Assembly (NCBI GenBank): GCA_907163375.1
Contig: CAJQUW010001045.1
Location: forward strand, 1-64,000
DNA from: Prostheceraeus crozeri
Taxonomy: Eukaryota; Platyhelminthes; Polycladida; Euryleptidae
Length of the DNA: 64,000 nt
Direction: 5' to 3'
A model generated the notes under the pieces. It was not told the origin of the DNA and did no database searches. It saw only the letters and a list, made by a program, of their open reading frames with translations. Within the stretch, counting starts at the first letter, position 1, and every line of letters starts with the position of its first letter. The position numbers and the translations under genes were made by a program. Below are positions 11,720 through 22,228 of the stretch, piece after piece.

Positions 11720-13204
11720 TGATGTTCAGCTAAGAACGCCGGATTTAATTTAGTTGCTATTTCCACAGTATTGATGATATCTCATTAATTCAATGACTAA
11801 AGTATCTACAACACTATGCCATTTCAGTATGCACAATCGCTTTGAAAGGAAAGCAATTTATTGTCGTAAAAAAACAAATTTAGTTATGAAAAACAATATC
11901 TTTCAAATGAACACCTCGGCAGTCACTACAAACACGTATTCTTTGAAGGAAATGTTCGATTACTCTTTGACACAAGTTTTGTGTGATTCCACTTACCACA
12001 CTTCGGATTTCATTTTTCAATTGAGCAATAGTGTTGGGTTTGCTCTCATATGCCCATGATTTCACAAAAGCCCATAGGAAAAAGTCAAGTGGAGACAAAT
12101 CGCAAGATCTTGGTGGCCACCTGTAATCGCCACTGCTGGAGATCAATCGATCGGGGAACTTATCTCTCAGCAACTGAGTGGTTTGTCTCGCAGTGTGGCA
12201 AGTTGCACCATCCTGTTGAAACCACAGGTCCTCTTCTTCCAAATCCTCCAATTGGGGCCAAAAAAACTCAGTTATCATCCTTCGATAGCGTTCACCATTC
12301 ACCGTCACGGCCACTCCATTCTCGTTTTCAAAAAAATATGGCCCAATGACTCCACCACTCCAAAAACCACACCATGCTGTGCACTTGTTCGGGTGTTGTA
12401 GTGACTTTTCGTGAATCTCTTGAGGATTTTCCGTGGCCCAGAGCCGACAATTTTGCTTGTTGACATAGCCGTCGAGATGAAAGTGGGCCTCGTCGCTGAA
12501 GATTATTCTTTTGGCGAACATGGGATCCAGTTCTTGATTTTGCAGAACAAAATTGGCATAATGTTCCCGAGCTGTGTGGTCACAAGCCTCAAGCTTCTGG
12601 GTCAATTGAACCTTGTAAGGATGCAAACTCAAATCCTCATGAAGGATCTTGTGCAGGGATCCGTTGGAAATCTCCAGTTGCTGCGACCGATGGCGTACAG
12701 ACGTCCTGGGGTTTCCCTCTACGCTCTCCCTTGCAGCATTGATGTTTTCTTGAGAACGCACAGGTCGACATCGCACAGGATGCTTGATGTCCAACACGGA
12801 GCCGGTCTTCTCAAACTTCTGGATTAATCGACGAATCGTCGACTCATCTGGGGTATTTCTTCTCCCGAACAGACTCCTCAGCTTGCGAGTTGTAACTGCA
12901 AAACATTCCCCATGCTTGTAGTGCATTTTGACAATCCGGATTCTTTGATCAGTTGAATACATGCTTGCTTCCAATGTAATCACAATGACACAAATGGCAA
13001 GTATCATGACTGCGCCAAGTGCTTTATTACCATCATGAGTAAAACTCGCTCAATGCCACTTTCAGCATCGAATTCATGAAAAAGTCACAGTGGATAATGA
13101 AATGGCATATTGTTGTTGATATTCTAGACGTTAAATTTATAAGATATCTTTAGTATTGTGTTTATGACAATTAAATTAAATCCGGCGTCCTTAGCTGAAC
13201 ACCC
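11720..13204 (-). mobile_element. mariner-like DNA transposon, complete-looking
   Basis: A 1485-bp element bounded by TA on both sides (11718-11719 and 13205-13206), consistent with a Tc1/mariner TA target duplication. The terminal inverted repeats are about 38 bp (11720-11757 and 13166-13204) and share TGTTCAGCTAAG, then ACGCCGGATTTAATTTA, with very few mismatches. One uninterrupted transposase frame fills most of the interior. The arms are still very similar and the frame is open, so the insertion looks young and could be autonomous; activity cannot be told from sequence alone. The host DNA shows no sign of a gene interrupted at this site. Confidence 0.9.
11880..12962 (-). CDS. mariner-like transposase (360 aa)
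   Basis: Cut-and-paste transposase acting in the nucleus on the ends of its own element. The N-terminal half holds two helix-turn-helix segments: STDQRIRIVKMHYKHG to RRLIQKFEKTGSV, then PRTSVRHRSQQLEISNGSLH. They are joined by a shortened GRP-type linker (HPVRCRPV). The catalytic core has FSDEAHFHLDG (first D), WFQQDGATCHTA (second D) and RSCDLSPLDFFLW (third D). Thirty-six residues separate the second and third aspartates, against 34 in classical mariners. The start chosen is MYSTDQRI, which aligns with the family. The frame stays open 15 codons further up (MILAICV), but that extension looks like chance. All three catalytic residues are intact and there is no frameshift. Confidence 0.9.
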   Translation of the reverse strand: MYSTDQRIRIVKMHYKHGECFAVTTRKLRSLFGRRNTPDESTIRRLIQKFEKTGSVLDIKHPVRCRPVRSQENINAARESVEGNPRTSVRHRSQQLEISNGSLHKILHEDLSLHPYKVQLTQKLEACDHTAREHYANFVLQNQELDPMFAKRIIFSDEAHFHLDGYVNKQNCRLWATENPQEIHEKSLQHPNKCTAWCGFWSGGVIGPYFFENENGVAVTVNGERYRRMITEFFWPQLEDLEEEDLWFQQDGATCHTARQTTQLLRDKFPDRLISSSGDYRWPPRSCDLSPLDFFLWAFVKSWAYESKPNTIAQLKNEIRSVVSGITQNLCQRVIEHFLQRIRVCSDCRGVHLKDIVFHN

Positions 13205-13348
13205 TATAGTTATATTCAGATAATTAACAAATCACTCAAACAGTAATAGACGAGTTGTAAAATAAATTTTGTTGTCATGCTGCCTTAGTCGATGAATATA
13301 CAATCATTTAAAACCCAGATAACAAATGATTGATTAATGAATGATCTG

Positions 13349-15276
13349 TTTATTTATGTTTTAGAGAAGCAAAAAAATGCTGCCCACAAATCCCCGGCAG
13401 CGTCAAGCGTCGTCAGGCAGTGATCGAACGAGGTAATTAAGGACCCAACTTTCGCTTTCAGCAAGACAAACGAAGATATGGTCCATTGTACATTCGCAGT
13501 TGATTCTAGAAGTTTTCATCATTTTATGTGTAAAATTATAGCTACAATTTCTCAATAAGCAAATTGTTTAACAACAAACAGATCCTTAATAATAGAACGG
13601 TCTCAAGTCGATTTTTGCTGAGAGAGAATTTGTCAACTGATTCATTGTAATTTTGCCTGTATAAAGCCGTATTCAATTAACTACGTTAGGTCAACTCTAT
13701 GGCCTTTTTCTACTTGCCAAATCGATGTTACCTGGGCAACTCGAACAATTTTTCTTTTTTGTATGAACATCTATTCAAGGTCTCGTCGATTTTTTAGTCG
13801 GTCGGAGGTCATTTATTTTGCAAAATCTGCAATTCAAAGTTTCAAAGCAAATTTTGGAAATTGGCATCGCGTGTCAGTTGTGATTCAATTTCATCCTTAT
13901 ATTTTGACACTACATATTTGCATTTTTTTGCTTTATCTTACTGCGGAAGAAAGGGATCCTATGTCAAACATTACCTTTCGAGAATCAATGAAGTCTCATC
14001 TCATTTCATTAGGACATTGCATGGCCGACTCTGAGAGAAAGATTTCGTTGTAATTTGCAAAGTATATATATTTCCGTGAATCATCACCGTGCTATGAATT
14101 AAGCTTTCATGGATCTGCCAGTAATTAAGACAGAGGACGCTAGAGATTGGAGTTGAAAAATAGGAAAAGAAATGCAAATATCGACATAAAAATATCAACT
14201 GTTTTGTTGATAGGGAAGAGTGCAGAATAATTTGATGTTATCTTATTTATTTTATGATACTATCAATTTCAATCACGACAATGTTTTTCCACACACTATC
14301 TTGATTCTATTCTCGATCGTAGCTGTTGTTATATGGTATACATCTGTAAGTTGAAATATGCACTAGGTGCTCATTTCGCAAATTGATTGTAGACGTCATT
14401 TGAAATGACACAAAATTCAGCGCCTTTGTCTGAGGGAAGAAATATCAAATCTGCTTTTCAATTTTTGTAGTGTCTCTAATTTTTCTGCGTCATGTTTGAA
14501 ATTTTGGTTTATACTTGACAGTTGTCCAATTTTCTTTAGTCCGAAGTATAGTCTTCTTAATTGGTTTTCCACTTCATCATTGTGTGGTGGCATTGACAAA
14601 AGGGCATTTTTTGGAAAATACTGAACCTTAGACGAAATCCGACCTGAAATATGAAAAATTTGAGTGTTCTGGATGATAAAGGTGTTATCAAAATCAATAT
14701 TTTAGAACTTTTAGAAAATCACCTTCCGGATGACATACGCGTGGAATTGCCCAGTGATATGAGGACCATAGATACTTCTGTGGTTTTTTTCAGATAATCA
14801 CCTGTTCGAGTTGCCAAAGTCACATCGATTTGGCAACTCGAAAAAGGCCATCGAGTTGACTTGCGCAGTTAATTGAATTGAATAAGTTGACAAATTCTGT
14901 CTCAGTTATGTACTCAAATACCATGCACGCCTACATGATAAGCGAAAATCGACGTGAGACCGATCCCTGCTGAATGGTTGTCAGTGATGTGCTTGTAAAT
15001 ATCTATGCGCTTAAAGTCCTCAAAACACCTGCTTGTTATTGAACAATTTGCTTATTGAGAAAATGTAGTCATAATTTTGCACATAGAACTATGAAAACCT
15101 CTAGAATCAACTCCGAATGCTAAGACATGTACACTGGGCCGTATTTTTATTTCGTGATGAAAGCGAAAAATAGTTCCGCAATTATATCTTTCGATCACTA
15201 CCTGTCAATGCTTGACGCTGCAGGAGATTTGTGCGCAGCATTTTTTGCTTCTTTTCTGAAACATAAATAAATAGAT
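13349..15276. mobile_element. Foldback-like element with long inverted arms
   Basis: The arm at 13349 to 13752 and the arm at 14803 to 15276 are inverted copies over roughly 400 to 470 bp, by eye about 75 to 80 percent alike. Matching landmarks include TTTATTTATGTTT at both outer ends, GCAAAAAAATGCTG, GTTGATTCTAGA, TTTTCTCAATAAGCAAATTG and GGCAACTCGAAC at the inner ends. The central loop is about 1.05 kb and has no recognisable transposase. Such long inverted arms are known from foldback elements and large non-autonomous transposons. The loop holds an exon-like frame on the minus strand. No target-site duplication could be fixed. Confidence 0.75.
14417..14643 (-). CDS. Putative terminal coding exon in the foldback loop
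   Basis: The minus strand shows a 3' splice-site-like TTTTTCATATTTCAG, followed by an open frame of about 75 codons to a stop at 14417. The peptide is hydrophilic and helix-prone (VENQLRRLYFGLKKIGQL, then KLETLQKLKSRFDI), suggesting a coiled coil. I do not recognise the family. It could be the last exon of a host gene captured by the element, part of the element's own spliced gene, or chance. No upstream exon was identified. Confidence 0.3.
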
Positions 15277-17410
15277 AAAGTGATTAATTAGTTGTTTTAT
15301 CTTTATGCTTTCATGATTGCATATTCATTGACTAACGGTGCTTTTACACATGCAACGTGATTGCTGACACATGCCTTCAATAATCGTGCTTCTTGCGTCA
15401 TCAGACAATTACCAGCCGATAGAAATTTCCTGAATGGTGATGAAGAGAAATGCATTGATTCATCAGTTCATTATCCTCTGAGTGAGTTTAAAGTGGAAGC
15501 TAAAGTAGCGCCTCATTCAACCTTGGCTACACTGTTATGACCGACAAAGAGGATAATAAGCTGATGACATCAATGTATTTCTCTTTATCACCATTAACTA
15601 AATTGCTATTGTCTGGTGACGCACGAAGCACGATTATTGATGACATTTTTTTGCTTCGATTGTATGCCTATTATTTTCTGACTTATCATGAATGGAAAAG
15701 TGTCAGCACTCAAGTTGCTCGTGTAAACGCACACTAAGGCTGCATGGCATCAAAACTTACTTTACAACAAAGATGAGCGTCATGAATTTTGAAACCCGAC
15801 TCAAATTAAAAGCCAACCCATTCGACTCGACCAGATTAGATCCGAAAACCATTCACGATATTATACTCCTATGATCTGAAAGTCATCGTATTACAGGAAT
15901 CCGGTTAAATTTAGAGCTGTATCAAAGCTTCATCCCAGGTTCAAATCGATCTATTAAAACAAGGCATGTAGTTTTAAGGAAGGGCAATCATCCAGATTTA
16001 ATTGTACTCTCCTTTAGGAGAGAACGCTGCACCGACTAATTCGATAGAATAGAAATGATGAGAAAACCGCAAAATATGAGAAAATTTTCAAAGATATGCT
16101 CAATCAAGTAATTATAAATTTCTATGAAGTAATTAATGCGCCTGCCATATTCAAGATTGTAGTTATTAGATAATTTATCTATTTTCTGTTGCATTAAATA
16201 AAAGAGCATCGAGAACACAAGACAGAACACTTATGCCTTTTTTAACACTGGTCTGTGAGTTTTTCATGTATCCAATAAATGAGCACCGGAACGTGAGAAG
16301 ACTTGGATTGTTGAAACAAAGAACCCAAGTATTTTAGACCGCTCCCCAGCTTTCACATTCGTTCCTGACATCTCTTGATGCTACTGTCATGTTACTTATT
16401 TTCGCCGATAACTCAAATTAATATGATAGTATTTTGATATTTTTGAAAATTATAGCACACCCTACGAAGTCGCATGAAAGTCATTTTATGAAACATATTT
16501 ATGAAGAAGCTTCGATAAAAACGACATAATAACAAATCTAAAAGTGAATATACAAGCAAAAAATAGAAATTCCCGTTATCATTTTATCGAAACGATGTAA
16601 AAACCAAAAGTATTGATGAAATCAATTGTCCACACCAATGCAATTCAATTGTAAGAATGATATTGAATCAACCCTCCTGAGAAAAAAACATAAGTGCAAT
16701 TTCTGAAAGGTTTTCAAAATCTCTGTGCTCAAACCCGAGTTTGGTTTTTTCGGGTTTATGATAAAAGCGGCAATCCAACCCGACCCTAACCGACTTCAAA
16801 ATTGTCCTACCGGAACCCAACCCCACCTGTATCTTCGTGTTCGGGTCAGGTTTCGGGTGAGATCTTTACCTTACAACTCATCCAGTATAGTAGTTTAAGT
16901 GACTTTTAAGCATCTGAACACAATTACCGGTGCTCTTCAATCATGAAAAAAATGTGGGAGGAGAACAGAAATGAGGTGTGAGTGGGGAAGCGGAACGTAA
17001 TAGAGATGCATTTTCATCACCCACTAAGTCAATTTACAGTGTAAATGTCTAATGTGTAGGCCTAGGCATACATCACGAGTGTGCTCAATGTAATGGATTA
17101 TTTTCTCAAGTTGAATGTCTAGGCTATTCAGTACATCCATACTTTGATCTGCAAGCCTAGTGTACTACTGGCTGCACAATCCTAGAAAGTTTATGACTGA
17201 CAATAATTCAATTAGCACAATTTCATAGGTTGCTCTAAAAGGAATGAATTCACTTTCTTTGTTCCACCATTCATGAAACAATAAAACATGAATAACATGA
17301 ACATGGCAACATGAAATGAATATGATATCGTTAACATCTTCGATTGTTTTCCAAGAATTCTCGAGTGCTGGAAACCCTGGAATTATTCAAGCAAGTAGAT
17401 ATGATGTACT
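15277..17410. other. Non-coding stretch with a CGGGT-rich patch
   Basis: No gene recognised. Between about 16728 and 16862 the words CGGGT, ACCCG and GGGTTT recur in both orientations, a patch of degenerate simple sequence. One TAGGCCTA octamer lies at 17057 to 17064. Small open frames near 15537 and 16036 have no family motifs. Confidence 0.4.
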
Positions 17411-17487
17411 AAAAACGAGCAAGAATCGAGAGCTCCGGAACGCATATCAAACTTGTGCAGCATTCTCATTAACCGATCCTATTGCAG
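17411..17487. repeat. 77-bp direct repeat, upstream copy
   Basis: This 77-bp segment recurs in direct orientation at 22152 to 22228 with two mismatches; the pair exactly brackets the LINE. It begins AAAAACGAGCAAGAATCGAG and ends CCTATTGCAG. It reads as a target-site duplication, although 77 bp is long for a LINE. The open frame running through this copy from 17316 joins the LINE ORF1 frame. Confidence 0.85.
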
Positions 17488-17489
17488 AG

Positions 17490-18704
17490 ATGACTGAACG
17501 AAGAGTGATACCAGACGAAACGATCACAGAACAACCTGCTACTCCAAAGAGAACAACAGTGAAAAGATGCAAGAAGTGCGATGAAGAGGTTGAAGACATA
17601 CAGGTGAACTTAAAGTGTGATAAGTGCAATGAATTGTATCATATATTCTGTGTCAAGCTACCAGACTTTCAACTATTAAAATATCTCAAACATTGTAAAA
17701 GGAAATTTCAATGTTACCTTTGTATAGAATCCTTATATCCGACAGATTTACAAGACATAACAAGACAAACACATAACAAAATACATTCAAATGCAACCAC
17801 ACAGAACACCAAAATCACAGAAGAAAGAAATAAATACAAACAAAAAAGTGAAGACCTTATGAAAATCACACAGACTTTCGAAACCGAAATAGAAGAAAAC
17901 AAAAAGAAAATATAAAATTTGGAAGAAAAACTATCAAGAAGCGAATATGAGCTAATGAAGGCATATGAAAATATACGAAGACTAGAAAGGGAACTAAACG
18001 AAGAAAGAATGATCAACAACAACAAGGACTCAGATAGCGAAGACGAGGAAGAAACCGATCCTGAAGATGAAACTAAAGAGATGATGACTACTTTGCGTAA
18101 AATATCAGAAAAAGTGAATCAAATAGAACGGCAACAGAAGCAGCTACAAGAACAGCAAAGTCTATATCAGGAGCAGCAACAGAAATGCCAACGAGATCGG
18201 CACTTGCAGGAACAACGTTATCCAGAGCGTCATGAACAAGAGCAGCAACATTGGCGACAACCGCAACAACCAATGAGAAGTAACAGAAGAATAATTACTT
18301 GTTTTTACTGTGGGAGACGTGGTCATCATATACGGAACTGTTACCATGCACGTTGGAACCAACAACAACATCACAATAATTTCAATAGAAACAGATACAA
18401 CAACAACACCAGGGCAAGACACGAATACCAGCGAAGAAGAAACTATTATGAAAACAGATACGAAAACCCCACCAGATTTGAAAATAGAAACACTTACCGA
18501 GATGAAAACAGACACGAAAGTCAAGGATTCAGAGAAAACAGCAGATACCATGAACTTGAAAGAGAACGAAGAGATGCAGAAGAAAATAGATACCGTGTGG
18601 TAAGAACCGACAATGGATGCGGTCCGATCCAATACACACCAACACGAATCCTCAATCAACAAAGTAACAGATATCACTCACCCACAGCACAACCTTATCT
18701 TTAA
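17490..18704 (+). pseudogene. LINE ORF1: PHD-like finger, coiled coil and CCHC knuckle
   Basis: ORF1 proteins of LINEs bind the element RNA. From the ATG at 17490, a PHD-like zinc finger appears within the first 80 residues (CKKCDEEVEDIQ, CDKCNELYHIFC, CYLC). A long charged and glutamine-rich coiled coil follows (ELMKAYENIRRLERELNEER; QQKQLQEQQSLYQEQQQK). Then comes one CCHC knuckle, CFYCGRRGHHIRNC, and an asparagine/arginine-rich tail. An in-frame TAA at 17913-17915 splits the frame in two. The 3' end overlaps the start of ORF2 by about 90 bases in another frame. The open frame also extends upstream through the 77-bp repeat, but that part is not element sequence. Confidence 0.75.
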
Positions 18705-21700
18705 CAGACTAGAGGAAGAAGAGGATGATGAAAATGATTCTGATGAAATCAAACAGCTGAAAATCTACTACATAAATATAAATGGCTTGAATCAGAGTAA
18801 AATTAATAATACTGACATGATCAAAGATACGGATGATGCTGACATCCTATGTTTTGCTGAAACGCATTTAAAGAATGAAGACCAGTTTCCTATGATTAGA
18901 AATTACACAGGTTATCACTCCATTGGAAAGAAATCTACCAATTTAGGAAGGAATATCAGAGGTATATCACTCTATGTAAAAGATGATATCCAGAATATAA
19001 AGATATAAAATATCGTCAATGAAAATAGGAGAATTCTTATCGCTAAAATAATAGTACATACATCATGCATCTATGCTATCATATGTTATAGAAGTAACAG
19101 AGAATCTAAATACAAAGATAAAGAATTCTATCAAATTATAAAAGACTACATAATCCAACATAATATGGAAAATATTATAATGATTGGAGATCTAAATGGA
19201 AGAATTGGAGTAGAAAATGATAACAAAAATCTTGGTCTTCCAATGAGGAAATCCGAAGATTCAACTGTAAATAGTTATGGACAAGAAATAATAACATTCT
19301 GTAATGAAACCAAATTAGTAATAGCTAATGGGAGATTCGAAAATGAAAATTCAGTAGGAAAATGCACATACCATTGCATTCTAAATAATGAAGTCAAAAA
19401 ATCTATGATAGATTACTTTATCGTATCAGAATCAGTGTTAAAAACATTAAACGAATTTGATATTGGTAATCCAGTTTTGTATACTGACCATTCACATCTT
19501 AAAATAATATTGAACATCACATCAAATAAAAGAATCATTTTAGAAAATGACAGGCCTAAAAATAAGAAAATCATGTCATATAAATGGACAGAAGAAAATG
19601 CCTCAACATTTGATAGCGATAAGTTTAGCCTAAAATGCTCTGCGTTGTCAAGAAAATTGACTACTTGTAATATGAATGCAAATGACATATACACTGAACT
19701 TCTTCAAATAAAGAACAACTCAACTCATTTTCACGTACGTAAGAAATCAAAATATTCAGAAAACACTTCAAAATTAAGAAGAATCTATAGAAAAGAGGTC
19801 GCATCATTCAAAGAAAATATATCAGATAACAATTTGAAAAAATTGATGTCATCAAGAAAACTACTGCAAAAGCAAATAAGGAAGAGCGAAAAATTAAATC
19901 CAAGAATTTTGATAGATTGATAATTGCGAAAAATAATAATGATCATAAAGAATATTGGAGAATACTAAATGGAAAGAAAAGGACCACTATTACTTCAAAA
20001 TTGAAAATGATGGATTTTAAAACTGAAATGATGAATTCTGAGTTATGTGAAAATGTTCAAGATTGTATCATTTCGGAGAAAAGTAGAGATTTGAACATGT
20101 CTACAGATTTTGCTGATATTCTTGACGCTGAAATAACACTGCGTGAATTACAATCGAATTTGAAAAATACTAAAAACTCAAAATCAAGTGGCCCTGATCA
20201 ATTTGTGTCTGATATATTTAAGATTAATGAAAATGCATTACCCATATTGCAAATTTTGTGTATTAAACTTCTGCTTGATAATCAGGAACCAATACCATTT
20301 TCTGAAAGTTGGATAGTACCAGTTTACAAAAAAGGTGACAAAAATATGGTAAATAGCTATCGCCCTATAAATTTAAGCTCAAACATTGAAAAATTGTTAA
20401 CCAAAATACTCAACAACAGACTGAGCAAATGGTTAAAAAGAAATTGCATCATTCATCAATGCCAAACTGGTTTTATGAAAGGAAGTTCTACAATGGATAA
20501 TATATACATAGTAAAAGAATTAATGCAAATCTACAAAAATAATAAGCATCACTATACATGTGTTTTATTGATTTATCAAAGGCCTTTGATACTATTCCAA
20601 AGAAACTTCTTTTTTACAAATTAAGTAATATGCTTCCCAATGGCAACTTTCTCCGCCTGCTGAGAAGACTGATAAGTGAGAAAAATTTTAAAATTCTACG
20701 TGACGGTAATGAATCTGATGCTTTTACTTTGAAAAATGGAATACCCCAAGGAGACAGTTTGTCACCAACTCTGTTTTCAATATTTATAAATGACCTTGCA
20801 AAAGAACTTGACTTAAACATTGGTGATCGCAATGCAGTCAAACTTGGAGAAATTAAAATCCCTTGCTTAATTTATGCCGATGACATTCTTCTGATGAGCA
20901 ATGATAGAAATAGTTTAGTTAATCAGATACAAAAGGTCCATGATTTTTGTAAACAACGTGGCTTGAAAATAAATTTCGAGAAAATAAAAATCATCATTCA
21001 AAATACCAAACACGAGAATAATCATGTAGAACTTAATCTAATAAATGAAGTAAAGCGAACTGAAATAGTTCGTGAATATAAATATTTAGGATTCTGGATA
21101 GCCAACAACACAAAGAAACATTTACTTTCTCTAACTAAGAACGGCAACAAATCGGCATACCTAACTACTAAAAAACTTAAAGAAATCGGATGCTCTAATG
21201 GAATTATTGTGAAAAATACCTTTGAAATGTTAACATTATCAAAAATGCAATATGGTGGAGAATTTTGCTATTATAATAAATTATTTGAGCTAAATAAAAT
21301 ACAGTTTCAATTCTACAAACGTTTCTATCATCTGCTGACTACGACTGCAAATTATTGTTTAATAGGTGAGTTCGGACTATTTCCTTTTGAATATTACTTC
21401 GATAAAGCTGCAATCAATCTATGGATTAGAATTGTCTTCAGCGAAAATACAAGCATAATGAAAGGTTGTTATGATCATACTTTATATAACCTAGACAATA
21501 GAAAATATTCATTCACCTGGTGCTGGAGAATGGAAAACGTCTAAAACAACTTAATTTATCATATTTATGGCTGAATCAAAACAATTTGGAAATAAGCAAA
21601 CAAAAATGTAAAAACATAGTCAAAACAAGATTAATTGAACATTTTAGAGTCGTATGGATAAATGATACGAAGAAAAGTAGAACTGGGATTGACTATCTGG

Positions 21701-22071
21701 AACTATGCCAATTCGATTGCAGCCCAAAAACATATTTGAACCTCAATGTAAGGCTAAAAATAATAATACCATTATTGAAATTAAGATGCGGAAACCATGA
21801 TTTGGCAGTAAGAACCGGTAGCTATAGAAATCGATTAAGTTATGAAGAAAGACTATGTAATTTATGCGATGATAGAACAATAGAAACTGTATTTCATTTC
21901 ATTTGTGAATGTTCAGTATACAACAATATCAGGCTGCATTTCATACCCTTCTTTTCACGCATCTCGAAACAAGATTTCTATGCTATGTTACAAACTTTAG
22001 AAATGGAGAAAGTCATGCAACTGAGCAAATACATTAAGAACGCGACAAACATCAGAACTGACAGATTGTAG
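18613..22071 (+). pseudogene. LINE ORF2: endonuclease and reverse transcriptase
   Basis: ORF2 would nick the target and prime reverse transcription. The endonuclease domain shows YYININGLNQ, FAETHLKN, MIGDLNGRIG, DYFIVSES and YTDHSHLK. The reverse transcriptase shows SSGPDQF, SYRPINLSS, FIDLSKAFDTIP, GIPQGDSLSPTLFS and LIYADDILLMS, so its catalytic YADD is preserved. The C-terminal part has CNLCDDRTIETVFHFICEC, a Cys/His segment seen in several LINE clades. An in-frame TAA lies at 19006-19008. Frame changes lie near 19915, 20560 and 21530. Confidence 0.85.
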
Positions 22072-22151
22072 CAATGACCAATGGCATCGTGATCTATGTT
22101 CAGACGCATTAAAGATTCACAAAATGCTACATCACATTCACTGCGAACTAG

Positions 22152-22228
22152 AAAAACGAGCAAGAATCGAGAAGTCCGGAACGCATATCAAACTTGTGCA
22201 GCATTCTCATTAACCGATCCTATTGCAG
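22152..22228. repeat. 77-bp direct repeat, downstream copy
   Basis: Downstream partner of the repeat at 17411. It ends ATTGCAG and is followed directly by GTAAGAC, so the junction reads CAG/GTAAGA, a consensus 5' splice site. The upstream partner ends at the same base but runs into the LINE. If it is a target duplication, the LINE inserted exactly at an exon-like border. Confidence 0.8.

Larger units (their letters stand above)
17488..22151 (+). mobile_element. Full-length two-ORF LINE, broken
   Basis: A 4.66-kb non-LTR retrotransposon with ORF1 (PHD-like finger, coiled coil, zinc knuckle) and ORF2 (apurinic-type endonuclease, reverse transcriptase, C-terminal zinc-binding segment). ORF1 starts three bases after the upstream 77-bp repeat and the 3' end abuts the downstream repeat without a poly-A tail. 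The domain set suggests the jockey/CR1 side of the LINE tree, but I did not assign a clade. Two in-frame stops and about three frameshifts make it inactive. Confidence 0.85.
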
